A stretch of DNA of 64,000 nucleotides from contig NZ_JOIZ01000011.1 in NCBI RefSeq assembly GCF_000721605.1, positions 62,001 through 126,000 of the forward strand, written 5' to 3'. The notes beneath the pieces were generated by a model that was not told the origin of the DNA, made no database searches, and saw only the letters and a program-made list of their open reading frames with translations. Every line of letters begins with the position of its first letter. Position 1 is the stretch's first letter. Made by a program: the position numbers and the translations under genes. Of this stretch, positions 40,489 to 49,410 are shown piece after piece. The DNA comes from Streptomyces sp. NRRL S-37 (GTDB lineage Bacteria > Actinomycetota > Actinomycetes > Streptomycetales > Streptomycetaceae).

Positions 40489-40749
40489 ATGTTCGGACTG
40501 AGCGAGCTGGCCGTCATCCTCATCGTCGTCATAGCCGTCCTCGCCGCCAAGAAGCTCCCGGAACTCGCCCGCTCGGCGGGCAAGTCGGCCCGCATCCTCA
40601 AGGCCGAGGCGCGCGCGATGAAGGAGCAGGACAAGGCTCAGGAGGCGCCCGCGGCCCCACGGATCATCCAGGGCGGGACGCTGCCGCCGCCCGCCCCCCG
40701 TTCCGGGCGGACCGGCGACACGCCTCCGGGGGACCGTCCGGCCGGGTGA
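40489..40749 (+). CDS. TatA/TatE-like twin-arginine translocase subunit
   Basis: An 86-residue protein: one N-terminal helix (FGLSELAVILIVVIAVLAAK), the hinge and amphipathic helix of TatA (KLPELARSAGKSARILKAEA), then a disordered tail. The motif FG-x-x-E-L at the start and the K-L-P hinge fit TatA/E. AAGGAG is 10 nt before ATG 40489. It stands alone, without tatB or tatC, and is divergent from blaI under operator C. It may be a second, regulated TatA or a TatA-like membrane-stress protein. Confidence 0.85.
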   Translation: MFGLSELAVILIVVIAVLAAKKLPELARSAGKSARILKAEARAMKEQDKAQEAPAAPRIIQGGTLPPPAPRSGRTGDTPPGDRPAG

Positions 40750-40876
40750 CGGGCCGAAGGTCCCTCGGACGAGGCCGGGCGGCCCATGGCGTCTCCCCCC
40801 GGCCGGGCCCACGCTGGCATCAGGGGCACCGAAGCCGCCATCCGGCTGTGGCGGCGGGCACGGAAGGAGACGGGCG

Positions 40877-41332
40877 ATGACTTCCACCACCACGCTGAGC
40901 GCGGGTCTCCCGGCCGCGTACCGCGAAGAACTGATGCGGTACGCCCGCGAGGTCTCCTTCCCGGCCGGGGTGCGCCTGTTCGAGGAAGGACGGCGCGCCG
41001 ACCGGTTCTGGATCGTCCGGACCGGAACCGTCGCCCTCGACCTCCAGGTCCCCGGTCACCGCGCGGCCGTGATCGAGTCGCTGGGCCACGGCGAGCTGAT
41101 CGGCTGGTCCTGGCACCACCCGCCGCACACATGGCACCTGGGCGCCGGGACCACGACCCCGGTGCGGGCCTGGGAGTTCGACGCGGAGGCCGTACGGGCG
41201 CTGTGCGAAAAGGACCCCGGGTTCGGCCGCGTGATCGCCGTATGGGTCGGCCGGGTGGTCGCCCAGCGGCTGCACGCCACCCGGGTCCGGCTGCTCGACC
41301 TGTACGCCCCGTACGGCAGCGGAAGCAGTTGA
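40877..41332 (+). CDS. Cyclic-nucleotide-binding-domain protein
   Basis: A 151-residue protein consisting of a single CRP-like beta-roll. It shows VSFPAGVRLFEEGRRADRFW, IVRTGTVALDLQVPG and SLGHGELIGWSWHHPPHTWH, followed by the C-helix. The phosphate-binding cassette is degenerate and there is no helix-turn-helix domain, so it is not a DNA-binding CRP. GAAGGAG precedes the ATG. In actinobacteria such stand-alone modules occur near DevR/universal-stress genes, as here (DevR-like gene at 41674). The ligand is unknown. Confidence 0.85.
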   Translation: MTSTTTLSAGLPAAYREELMRYAREVSFPAGVRLFEEGRRADRFWIVRTGTVALDLQVPGHRAAVIESLGHGELIGWSWHHPPHTWHLGAGTTTPVRAWEFDAEAVRALCEKDPGFGRVIAVWVGRVVAQRLHATRVRLLDLYAPYGSGSS

Positions 41333-41673
41333 CGGCCGTGAACGGCGGTCCGGCCGGCCCGTGCGTTCCCGGCCCCGGTGGGGTGCGCGGGCGGCGGGCC
41401 GGGCGACCGCCTCGTGTTCGTCACCGGCGAGCGCGGGCAGCGTCGCGGAGACGGGGTCCGGCAGGCCGGCCCGCGGGGAACGGTGCTTGTACGGGGCGAG
41501 GCGGAGCGGTGCCGGGCCGGCCCGGTGCCCGGTGAGCGGCCTCGGTCCGGTCGCCGGGCACGAACGGCTCGTACAGACCGGTCCGGCCTCGTGGGCGCCG
41601 CCGCGGGAGACGGTGTCCGTGCGTACCGAGGCCTGGACGGTCACCGGACGCGGGCTCAGGGAAGCGGCGGCCG
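41333..41673. other. 341-bp stretch without a recognisable gene
   Basis: No frame here shows a recognisable protein family, and I see no strong repeat or terminator. Several frames stay open simply because of the GC content. Confidence 0.45.
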
Positions 41674-42372
41674 TCAGCGGCCCTCCTGCCGCAGCCGGTC
41701 CTGGACCTGGGTGGCGATGACGGCGGCCTGGATGCGGCGCTCCACACCGAGCTTCGCCAGCAGCCGGGAGATGTGGTTCTTGACCGTCTTCTCGGCCAGG
41801 TACAGCCGCTGGCCGATCTGGCGGTTGGTCAGTCCCTCACCGATCAGGGCCAGGATCTCGCGCTCCCGGTCGGTCAGGCCGGGCAGCGCGTCCGGCTGTT
41901 CCTCCTCTTCCTTCCGCCGACCGCCGCGCAGCCGGGCCATCAGCCGGGTGGTGGCGCTCGGGTCGAGCAGCGACTGGCCGCGGGCCACCGTGCGGACGGC
42001 GGTCACCAGGTCGGAGCCGCGGATCTGCTTGAGCACGTATCCGGAGGCACCGGCCATGATCGAGTCGAGCAGGGCCTCCTCGTCGTCGAACGAGGTCAGC
42101 ATCAGACAGGCCAGGTCGGGCATGGCCGAGCGCAGCTCGCGGCACACGCTCACCCCGTCCCCGTCCGGCAGCCGTACGTCCAGGACCGCGACCCGGGGGC
42201 GCAGGGCGGGAACGCGGACCAGGGCCTGCTCCGCGGTGGCGGCCTCGCCGACCACGGTGATGTCCGGTTCGTCGTTGAGCAGGTCGTGCACCCCTCGCCG
42301 GACCACCTCGTGGTCGTCCAGCAGGAAGACCCGGATCGGGCTGTCGGGTCCGGGCTGCTCGCCGTCCGCCAT
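41674..42372 (-). CDS. NarL/LuxR-type response regulator (DevR/DosR-like)
   Basis: A 232-residue regulator. The receiver domain (residues 12-130) has [18 protein letters not shown], the phospho-acceptor Asp in [13 protein letters not shown], the Thr in LMLTSFDD and the Lys in YVLKQIRG. The LuxR HTH (about 165-230) has [40 protein letters not shown] and [12 protein letters not shown]. The overall form resembles DevR/DosR dormancy regulators. GAGGAG lies 6 nt before ATG 42372. No sensor kinase is adjacent. Confidence 0.92.
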   Translation of the reverse strand: MADGEQPGPDSPIRVFLLDDHEVVRRGVHDLLNDEPDITVVGEAATAEQALVRVPALRPRVAVLDVRLPDGDGVSVCRELRSAMPDLACLMLTSFDDEEALLDSIMAGASGYVLKQIRGSDLVTAVRTVARGQSLLDPSATTRLMARLRGGRRKEEEEQPDALPGLTDREREILALIGEGLTNRQIGQRLYLAEKTVKNHISRLLAKLGVERRIQAAVIATQVQDRLRQEGR

Positions 42373-42540
42373 CGGTTGCTCCTCGTTCCACGCTGTGTGA
42401 TCGTCCACGCCGTCCGGAATCCCCGGCCCTCACATCCTGCGCAATGCCGGGCCGGAAGGCCAGGGCCGATCGGCCCCACTCGCGCGGGCGGGAGCGAGGG
42501 GGCGTCTTCGCCGGTGAGGTGCCGTCCTGCAGGGCGGGGA

Positions 42541-43401
42541 CTACGCCGCGCGGACGGCCGTGGCCAGGGCCTCTCCGACGGCCCGGGCCCCCGCGGCGTT
42601 GGGGTGCAGGGGTGCGGCCGGGCGGGCGGGGAGCAGGCCCTCGATGTAGCGGTCGGCGGGGGCGGCGCAGATGTCGTGTCCGATCCCCAGGGTGTAGGTG
42701 TCGACGAAGGTCGCGCCGTGCTCCTCGGCCGTTCGCCTCAGTACGGTGCCGAGGTGGTCGACCACGCCCTGGATGTAGTTGGCGTCCTGCTTCCAGAAGG
42801 GCTGGACGGGGTGGCAGCCGTCGGTGCGGAGGTAGTTGCCGTAACCGACGACGAAGACCTCGGCGTTCGGTGCCCGCCGGGTGATCTCGTCCAGGGCGGT
42901 ACCGAAGACCGGTGCCCAGGCGTCGATGCGGGCCCTGATCCTGTCGGTGCCGCCCGCGGTGTTCTCCTGCGCGCAGCTGGTGCCGTGGGGCGGGGGCAGG
43001 AAGTTGACGCAGTCCAGCGCTTCGCCGAAGACGTCGGCGTCGTTGCCGCCGATGGTGATGCTGACGATGTCGGCGGCGGGGGTGAGCGCGTCGTACTGGG
43101 GGGCGGTGCCCGGGTACTGGGACGTGCTCAGGTGGCCGGTGGTGGCGGCGGAGCAGGTGACGTCGGTGAGGTGCGCGCCGAGGGCCTCGGCCGCGATGTG
43201 CGGGTAGCCGGCCAGGGAACGCAGGCACATCGGGTCGTCCGGATCGGGCGGCGGCACCAGCGGCGCGGCCGCGTAGGAGTCGCCGAGCGCGACGTACCGC
43301 GGGGGTTCGGCCGCGGCCGGCGCGGCCGTGACCGGTACCACGGCCGACAGGGCACCGGCGAGCAGCGCGGCGACCAGGACTGCGCGCAGGGTCGTCTTCA
43401 A
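42541..43401 (-). CDS. Secreted SGNH/GDSL esterase-lipase
   Basis: A 286-residue exported hydrolase from TTG 43401 with GGAGG 5 nt upstream. Signal peptide: residues 1-32 (TTLRAVLVAALLAGALSAVV, then TAAPAAAEP). SGNH blocks: nucleophile Ser in YVALGDSYAAA, the oxyanion Gly in CSAATTGHL, Asn in ITIGGNDADV, and the catalytic His in APLHPNAAGARAVG. The usual Asp three residues before the His is not evident, so a Ser-His dyad like the Streptomyces scabies esterase is possible. Conserved Cys residues may form disulfides. Confidence 0.9.
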   Translation of the reverse strand: MKTTLRAVLVAALLAGALSAVVPVTAAPAAAEPPRYVALGDSYAAAPLVPPPDPDDPMCLRSLAGYPHIAAEALGAHLTDVTCSAATTGHLSTSQYPGTAPQYDALTPAADIVSITIGGNDADVFGEALDCVNFLPPPHGTSCAQENTAGGTDRIRARIDAWAPVFGTALDEITRRAPNAEVFVVGYGNYLRTDGCHPVQPFWKQDANYIQGVVDHLGTVLRRTAEEHGATFVDTYTLGIGHDICAAPADRYIEGLLPARPAAPLHPNAAGARAVGEALATAVRAA

Positions 43402-43643
43402 GGACGCCTCCGTCCGCGGGGCGGAATGTATGTGGGTATACCTCGCGATGAGCATGCCCGAGCGGGCGTGCCGCCGCACGGCGGACCGCGGCTGGGTACT
43501 CCTGCCGGATGACGGCGTGCGGCACGGGTCCCGCTGCTCGCCGCGGCCGGTGCGGCCACCGGCGCCGTCCGGCGCGGCGGGCCGGGACCCTCCCGCCGGC
43601 CGGCACGGTGTGTGCGGGGGCCGGCTCCGCCCGGCGGGGGCGT

Positions 43644-44141
43644 TCAGTCGCGGCGCAGCAGGACGAGCTCGCGGTTCATCTCACCGAGGAACCGGACGAT
43701 CACCGTGAGCTCGTCGGGCGTGAAACGGCCCCGCGCGGTGTCGGTGCTCCGCGCGAGCGGCCGGAAGTACTCCCTGACCAGCCCTCTGGCCGCCTCCGCG
43801 AAGTGCAGGTGGACCACGCGGCGGTCGTCGGCGGCCCTGACCCGGTGGATGTGCCCCGCCCGCTCCAGCCGGTCGACGCACGCGGTGACCGCGCCGGAGG
43901 TGAGGTTGAGCTGCCTGCGCAGCCGGCCGGGCGTCATGGGCTCGCCCGCGCCGTCCGCGCCGGCGTCCAGGATCGCGATCAGGGCCTGCACATCGGTGAG
44001 GTGCAGGCCGTGCGCGTGGGCGAACTCCTGAGCGACACGGTTGAACTCGCTGTTCATCCGACGCAACAGCACGGCGAACGACTGCAGACCCGTCGGGTCG
44101 TCCACGTGAAGAGGCGTCGAAGGGGTATCCGGGTCACTCAT
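43644..44141 (-). CDS. MarR-family transcriptional regulator
   Basis: A 165-residue winged-helix repressor: HGLHLTDVQALIAILDAG, LRRQLNLTSGAVTACVDRLE, RAGHIHRVRAADDRRVVHLH (wing) and flanking dimerisation helices. It is divergent from the MMPL exporter gene with a near-palindrome between the starts. That arrangement is typical of drug- or lipid-responsive MarR/MMPL pairs in actinobacteria, where the regulator represses the exporter until it binds a ligand. The ligand is unknown. Confidence 0.92.
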   Translation of the reverse strand: MSDPDTPSTPLHVDDPTGLQSFAVLLRRMNSEFNRVAQEFAHAHGLHLTDVQALIAILDAGADGAGEPMTPGRLRRQLNLTSGAVTACVDRLERAGHIHRVRAADDRRVVHLHFAEAARGLVREYFRPLARSTDTARGRFTPDELTVIVRFLGEMNRELVLLRRD

Positions 44142-44159
44142 GACCCCAGTATAGGATCA

Positions 44160-44172
44160 CTCGATCATTGAG
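44160..44172. promoter_or_regulatory. Candidate MarR operator between marR-type and MMPL genes
   Basis: CTCGATCATTGAG, a 13-bp near-palindrome (one mismatch), sits in an AT-richer 75-bp divergent promoter region. It overlaps the likely promoters of both genes. Confidence 0.55.
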
Positions 44173-44216
44173 ATACTTATTCATCGACACACTTCTTCCC
44201 CCTGTTGAGGATGTTC

Positions 44217-46343
44217 ATGAGAACCGCACCGCGCCGGGCCCGGTGGGCCGTACCCCTCGTCCTCCTGCTGGTCTGGCTGGGCGTGGGAGGAACGCTCGGG
44301 CCGTACGCGGGCAGGCTGGGCGAGGTGGCCACCAACGACCAGGCCTCCTTCCTGCCGCGGAGCGCCGAGTCCACCAAGGTCCTGGAGGAGCGTGAGGCGT
44401 TCGGCCAGTCCGAGACCCTGCCGGCCATCGTGGTCTGGACGACGGACGGGGACCAGGTCACCGAGGCGCAGCGGGCGGCCGCCACCGGCTCCGTCGGCGC
44501 GCTCGCCGGGAGCGCCGGGATCGCCGGCCGGCCGTCACCGGCCCTGCCCTCCGACGACGGCCGGGCGCTCCAGGCCGTCGTCCCGCTCGAGCCCGAGCTG
44601 GGTGAGGAGCTGCCCGCGGTCCTCGACGAGGTGCGTGCGGCGGCGCGGAAGGTGCCGGGCACCGAGGCGCGGATCGCCGGCCCGGCCGCGAGCCAGGCCG
44701 ACCTGTCGGACGCGTTCGCGGGCATCGACGGACTGCTGCTGGGCGTGGCGCTCGCCGCCGTACTGGTGATCCTCCTGCTCGTCTACCGCAGTGTCCTGCT
44801 GCCCTTCCTGATCATCCTCGGCTCCGTCCTCGCCCTGGGGCTGGCCTGCGCCGTGGTCTACGCGCTGGCGGAACGGGACGTGGTCCGCGTCGACGGACAG
44901 GTGCAGGGCATCCTGTCCATCCTGGTGATCGGTGCCGCCACCGACTACGCCCTGCTGCTGGCCGCGCGCTTCCGCGAGGAACTCGCCGTGCGCGAGGACC
45001 GGGCCGCGGCCGCCCTGGCGGCGGTGCGGCGCTCGTTCGGCGCGATCACCGCGAGTGCCGCCACCGTGGCGCTCGGGCTGCTGGCCCTGCTCGCCAGCGA
45101 CCTCACGAACAACCGCGCCCTCGGACCGGTCGGCGCCATCGGCATCGTGTGCGCCGTGCTCACCACCCTCACCTTCCTGCCGGCCGTGCTGGCCCTGCTC
45201 GGCCGTACCGCCTACTGGCCGTCCCGCCCGAAGGCGTCGGACGCGTCCGCGGAGGGCCACGCGGTATGGCGCCGGGTCGCCGCGCGGGTGGACGCGCGGC
45301 CACGCCTCACCTGGGTCGTGACCGGGCTCGTCCTCGCCGCCCTGGCGGCCTTCTCCCCCACGCTGTCCGCGAAGGGCGTGCCGCTCGACGAGATCTTCGT
45401 GAACGACGCCCCCTCCGTCGCCGCCCAGGAGACGGTCGGCGAGCACTTCCCCGGCGGCTCGGGCAACCCGGCCGTGATCATCGCCGACGCCGGCCACGCC
45501 GACGCGGTGACGGCCGCCGCGAGGGACACCGCGGGCGTGGCGTCGGCGGGCGCGGTCTCCGCCTCGGGGCAGCCCGGTGCCGGTGAGCCGCAGGTCGTGG
45601 ACGGACGGGTCCGTATCGACGCCACGCTGGAGGCGGCGGCGGACAGCGACGCGGCCAAGGAGACCGTCGCGCGGCTGCGCGACAACGTGCACGCCGTCCC
45701 CGGGGCCGACGCCCTGGTCGGCGGGTACACGGCCCAGCAGTACGACACCCAGCGGACCGCCGCGCACGACCGCACGGTGATCGTCCCCGTCGTGCTCGGC
45801 GTCATCCTGCTGATCCTCGTCCTGCTGCTGCGCTCGCTGCTCGTACCGGTGCTGCTGGTGGCGACCGTCGCGCTCAACTTCCTGGCGACGCTGGGGGTCT
45901 CCTCCCTCGTCTTCGAGCACCTCCTCGGCTTCGGCGGCACGGACGCGTCCGTCCCGCTCTACGGGTTCGTGTTCCTGGTGGCCCTCGGCGTCGACTACAA
46001 CATCTTCCTGATGTCCCGGGTGCGCGAGGAGGCGCTCGCCCTCGGCTCGCGGCAGGGTGTGCTGCGCGGACTGACCACGACCGGCGGCGTGATCACCTCG
46101 GCGGGTGTGGTGCTGGCCGCCACGTTCGCGGCCCTGACGGTCATCCCGCTGGCGTTCCTCGTGCAGATCGCCTTCATCGTGGCCTTCGGCGTCCTGCTCG
46201 ACACGCTCGTGGTCCGCTCGCTGCTGGTGCCCGCGCTCGTGATCGACATCGGCCCCCGCGCATGGTGGCCCGGCGCCCTGGCACGCGGGAAGACCGCGCC
46301 CGCCGGGGAGCCGGAGCCGTCGGCGTACGGACCACGGCGGTGA
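44217..46343 (+). CDS. MMPL-family (RND-type) transporter
   Basis: A 708-residue transporter with twelve predicted helices in two halves: TM1, a large extracytoplasmic loop, TM2-6, TM7, a second loop, TM8-12. The MMPL signatures include GAATDYALLLAARFREELAV (Asp-Tyr pair of the proton relay in TM4) and the matching VALGVDYNIFLMSRVREEAL in TM10. Members export lipids, siderophores or antibiotics. ATG 44217 is favoured because GAGG lies 6 nt upstream. It is divergent from and probably repressed by the adjacent MarR protein. Confidence 0.92.
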   Translation: MRTAPRRARWAVPLVLLLVWLGVGGTLGPYAGRLGEVATNDQASFLPRSAESTKVLEEREAFGQSETLPAIVVWTTDGDQVTEAQRAAATGSVGALAGSAGIAGRPSPALPSDDGRALQAVVPLEPELGEELPAVLDEVRAAARKVPGTEARIAGPAASQADLSDAFAGIDGLLLGVALAAVLVILLLVYRSVLLPFLIILGSVLALGLACAVVYALAERDVVRVDGQVQGILSILVIGAATDYALLLAARFREELAVREDRAAAALAAVRRSFGAITASAATVALGLLALLASDLTNNRALGPVGAIGIVCAVLTTLTFLPAVLALLGRTAYWPSRPKASDASAEGHAVWRRVAARVDARPRLTWVVTGLVLAALAAFSPTLSAKGVPLDEIFVNDAPSVAAQETVGEHFPGGSGNPAVIIADAGHADAVTAAARDTAGVASAGAVSASGQPGAGEPQVVDGRVRIDATLEAAADSDAAKETVARLRDNVHAVPGADALVGGYTAQQYDTQRTAAHDRTVIVPVVLGVILLILVLLLRSLLVPVLLVATVALNFLATLGVSSLVFEHLLGFGGTDASVPLYGFVFLVALGVDYNIFLMSRVREEALALGSRQGVLRGLTTTGGVITSAGVVLAATFAALTVIPLAFLVQIAFIVAFGVLLDTLVVRSLLVPALVIDIGPRAWWPGALARGKTAPAGEPEPSAYGPRR

Positions 46344-46495
46344 CCTGAGCGGCGCGCAACCCGGCAGCGGCGCCGACACGGGCCGGAACCCGCTGCCGGG
46401 CGTGTTCGGCAGCGGACGCCCGTGCGCACCATGGCCGCCGCACTCATGATCGGACACAAGGGGGAAGTCGTACCGCATCCCTGAGAGGAGCACTC

Positions 46496-48073
46496 GTGGC
46501 GGACACATACGGACAGCACAACGGCGAGCGGCTGCGCTGCCTGGTCACCGGGGCCTCCGGATACGTCGGCGGACGTCTGGTGCCCGAACTGCTGCGAGCC
46601 GGTCACCGGGTCCGGTGCCTGGCCCGCTCCCCCGGCAAGCTCCGCGACCATCCCTGGGCCCAGGAGGTCGAGACCGTCCGCGGCGACGTCACGGACGACG
46701 GCTCGGTCGCCGAGGCCATGCGCGGTGTCGACGTCGCCTACTACCTGGTGCACGCCCTGGGAACCGGCTCCGGTTTCGAGGACACCGACCGCCGCGCCGC
46801 CCGGATCTTCGCCGAGCGGGCGCACGCCGCCGGGGTACGGCGGATCGTCTACCTCGGCGGACTCACCCCGGCGGGCGTACCCGAGCGTTCCCTCTCCCCG
46901 CACCTGCGCTCCAGGGCCGAGGTCGGACGTGTCTTCCTGGACGCCCCGGTGCCCGCCACGGTGCTCCGGGCGGCGGTCGTCATCGGCTCGGGGTCGGCCT
47001 CGTTCGAGATGCTGCGCTACCTGACCGAGCGCCTGCCCGTGATGGTGACCCCGAGCTGGGTGCACACCCGCGTTCAGCCGATCGGCATCCGCGACGTGCT
47101 GCGCTACCTCACCGGCTCGGCCACCATGCCCGCCGACGTCGACCGGGCCTTCGACATCGGCGGGCCGGACGTGCTGACCTACCGGGAGATGATGGGCCGT
47201 TACGCCGCGGTCGCCGGGCTGCGTCGGCGGATCGTCGTGCCGGTACCGGTCCTCACCCCCGGGCTCTCGAGCCACTGGGTGGGTCTGGTCACCCCGGTGC
47301 CCGCCGCCATCGCCCGGCCGCTGACCGAGTCGCTGCGCCACGAGGTCGTCTGCCGGGAGCACGACATCGCCCGGTACGTGCCCGACCCTCCGGGCCTGCC
47401 GCTGCCCTTCGACGAGGCGCTGGCCCTGGCGCTGCGCAAGGTCCGGGACGCCCAGGTGGCCACCCGCTGGTCGTCCGCGGCCGTGCCCGGCGCCCCCAGC
47501 GACCCGCTGCCCACCGACCCCGACTGGGCCGGCGGCAGCCTCTACCGGGACGAACGGGAACTGCCGGTCGACGCGTCCCGCGCGTCGCTGTGGAAGGTCG
47601 TCGAGGGCATCGGCGGCGACAACGGCTGGTACTCCTTCCCGCTCGCCTGGGCGGTCCGGGGCTGGCTGGACCGGTTCGCCGGCGGGGTCGGCCTGCGCCG
47701 CGGACGGCGGGACGCCGAGCGTCTGCGGGTCGGTGACTCGCTGGACTTCTGGCGCGTCGAGGAGATCGAGCCGGGCCGTCTGCTGCGGCTGCGTGCCGAG
47801 ATGCGGCTGCCCGGACTCGCCTGGCTGGAGATGTACGCCGAAACGGACGCCGACGGCCGCACCCGGTACCGCCAGCGTGCCCTGTTCCATCCCCGCGGGC
47901 TGCTGGGCCACGCCTACTGGTGGGGTGTCTCGCCGTTCCACGCCGTCGTCTTCGGCGGCATGGCCCGCAACATCGCGCGGGCCGCCGCCAAGGACATGCG
48001 CGCGTACGGCGGACGGGCGGCGCGGGCCGACCCCGCCGGACGCGCCGGTTCCGCCGAGGGCTTCCGCAAGTAG
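46496..48073 (+). CDS. NAD(P)-binding SDR-like protein with DUF2867 domain
   Basis: A 525-residue protein from GTG 46496 with GAGGAG 5 nt upstream. Residues 12-300 are an atypical SDR/NmrA-like domain (LRCLVTGASGYVGGRLVPEL dinucleotide motif, GVDVAYYLVHALG, RIVYLGGLTPAG). The C-terminal part (about 340-510) is a DUF2867 domain (GDSLDFWRVEEIEPGRLLRL, HPRGLLGHAYWWGVSPFHAV). The fusion is common in actinobacteria and function is not established. It is followed directly by a ctaG remnant. Confidence 0.9.
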   Translation: MADTYGQHNGERLRCLVTGASGYVGGRLVPELLRAGHRVRCLARSPGKLRDHPWAQEVETVRGDVTDDGSVAEAMRGVDVAYYLVHALGTGSGFEDTDRRAARIFAERAHAAGVRRIVYLGGLTPAGVPERSLSPHLRSRAEVGRVFLDAPVPATVLRAAVVIGSGSASFEMLRYLTERLPVMVTPSWVHTRVQPIGIRDVLRYLTGSATMPADVDRAFDIGGPDVLTYREMMGRYAAVAGLRRRIVVPVPVLTPGLSSHWVGLVTPVPAAIARPLTESLRHEVVCREHDIARYVPDPPGLPLPFDEALALALRKVRDAQVATRWSSAAVPGAPSDPLPTDPDWAGGSLYRDERELPVDASRASLWKVVEGIGGDNGWYSFPLAWAVRGWLDRFAGGVGLRRGRRDAERLRVGDSLDFWRVEEIEPGRLLRLRAEMRLPGLAWLEMYAETDADGRTRYRQRALFHPRGLLGHAYWWGVSPFHAVVFGGMARNIARAAAKDMRAYGGRAARADPAGRAGSAEGFRK

Positions 48074-48122
48074 GCGGTGCCGTACGGGGGTTGTACGGGC
48101 GGCGCGTCCTGGTCCGGCCCAC

Positions 48123-48488
48123 CGGCTGCCGCACGCGCGCTTACCGCTCTCCGGCCGCCTGTTCGCCCACGTCATCGCCGGCCCCGACCCCGCCCCGTCA
48201 CGACCGGGCATACGCGCGCGGCTGGTCCGCCTCGGTGTCGCCATCACGGCGCACGCGGTGATCTCGCAGCTGACGTACGGCGGCTTCCGGGTGCGCGTCC
48301 ACGCCCCCGGGGACCAGGTCCGGGCGGGCGCCGAGATCGTGTACTACGGCGGCGACATCGCCGAACTGCTCCTGGCCGCCGCCCTGGTCACCGCCTGGCG
48401 TCCGCAGGGCCGTACCCGCCGGGTGGCCGCTCCCGGTCCCGCGCCGGCACCGCCGTCGGCGCCGTGCCGGGCGACGGCACCCGGGTGA
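48123..48488 (+). pseudogene. 3' remnant of a cytochrome c oxidase assembly (ctaG-like) gene
   Basis: The frame reads PLSGRLFAHVIAGPDPAPSR, GIRARLVRLGVAITAHAVIS, QLTYGGF, IVYYGGDIAELLLAAALVTA and then WRPQGR, which from memory matches the last two membrane segments of CtaG/Caa3-type assembly proteins. No start codon exists in frame outside the preceding gene's shadow, and the first five or so helices are missing. One TTA codon (48141-48143) lies in it. Genomic decay seems likely. Confidence 0.6.
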
Positions 48489-48548
48489 GCGGGCGGGGAG
48501 CCCGGGGCCGCCCGGGCGCCGGCCTCCCGCCGAAGGGGGTGCCGAGGG

Positions 48549-48986
48549 TCACCCCTCGTCCGGGACCCTGGCGAGCTCCAGCGTCACCGGTCCGTCCACG
48601 TCCGGGTGCAGGAACACCTTCTCGGGGCTTGCGGTCCAGAGCTGGATGTCGCCCAGGACCTGGAAGCCTCCGGTCTCGTCGGGCTGCAGGTACACGAAGT
48701 TCGAGGGGGTGGGATTCCAGGTGCCGTCGAAGTCGACGCGGGTGGCACTTCCGTGCCAGTAGGCGTCGTTCTTCGCGATGCCCACGGCGGAGAACCGTCC
48801 GCCGGGGTGCAGGCGGATCTCCGCGCCGGTCTCCTCGTCGCGGTACACCCCCGGCAGGCGGTCCGGATCGACGTGGACCGCACCCGCCCCGACACAGCCC
48901 GAAGCGAGCACCGCCACGGCCGCGAGGAGCACGGTGACGAACCCGCCTCCGACCCCGCCCCTCGTCCTCACGGTTCTGCCCCCCAT
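48549..48986 (-). CDS. Hypothetical lipoprotein
   Basis: A 145-residue secreted lipoprotein. The signal peptide (about 12-32, GGFVTVLLAAVAVLASGC) ends in an LASGC lipobox, giving a lipidated Cys. The mature part contains DPDRLPGVYRDEETGAEIRL, HPGGRFSAVGIAKNDAYW and FDGTWNPTPSNFVYLQ, suggesting a small beta-barrel of the kind seen in META/lipocalin-like Streptomyces lipoproteins. No function is known. ATG 48986 follows GTGGGG. The TTTGAAC-type palindrome upstream may lie in its promoter. Confidence 0.8.
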   Translation of the reverse strand: MGGRTVRTRGGVGGGFVTVLLAAVAVLASGCVGAGAVHVDPDRLPGVYRDEETGAEIRLHPGGRFSAVGIAKNDAYWHGSATRVDFDGTWNPTPSNFVYLQPDETGGFQVLGDIQLWTASPEKVFLHPDVDGPVTLELARVPDEG

Positions 48987-49039
48987 GTCCCCACACCCCG
49001 TCCCTGTGACCGGACGGCGGGTCCGCCGCCGAGCCCTTA

Positions 49040-49055
49040 TTTGAACATGCTCAAA
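49040..49055. promoter_or_regulatory. TTTGAAC-type near-palindrome
   Basis: TTTGAACATGCTCAAA (one mismatched pair) lies 54 bp upstream of the lipoprotein start. Its AT content stands out strongly. It looks like a TetR-type operator, but no regulator gene is adjacent. Confidence 0.5.
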
Positions 49056-49410
49056 AACCAGGATGCTCCTCGGGGCCCGGCAGAGCACCGGCCCGGCGGG
49101 TACGGCACGAACCCGGCGCCGGGCCCGGCCTCGCTCGACGAAGCCGTTGCCCGCCCTGCCCGACGCCCCGGTGCGGCCTCACGTGACCTTCGCGGCCGTA
49201 AGGTCGATACTTCTCCCATGGGGGCTCCCCTCGGCACGCGGCCGACCCACCGGAGGAGATCCGACACCGCGTCACCGAAGCCGGCGTCAGTACCACGGGG
49301 GCCCGCCCGCGGCCGCCGTGGACCGCCAGGACCGATGCCTTACCGTACCCATTCCGACCAGCGACAATGCAGGTCGACGACCCACTTGCCGGCCTTCCCA
49401 GGAGGTACCC
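49056..49410. other. Intergenic region before dhaK without a recognisable gene
   Basis: About 355 bp of GC-rich DNA between the palindrome and dhaK. No protein family is seen in any frame. The last 60 bp carry the dhaK ribosome binding site (AGGAGG) and presumably the operon promoter, for which I cannot pick convincing -35/-10 boxes. Confidence 0.45.

Noticed and set aside
48900..49060. Extending the lipoprotein start upstream to 49088
   Set aside because: The upstream residues would bury the lipobox signal peptide and the TTTGAAC palindrome within coding sequence. ATG 48986 gives a normal lipoprotein signal.
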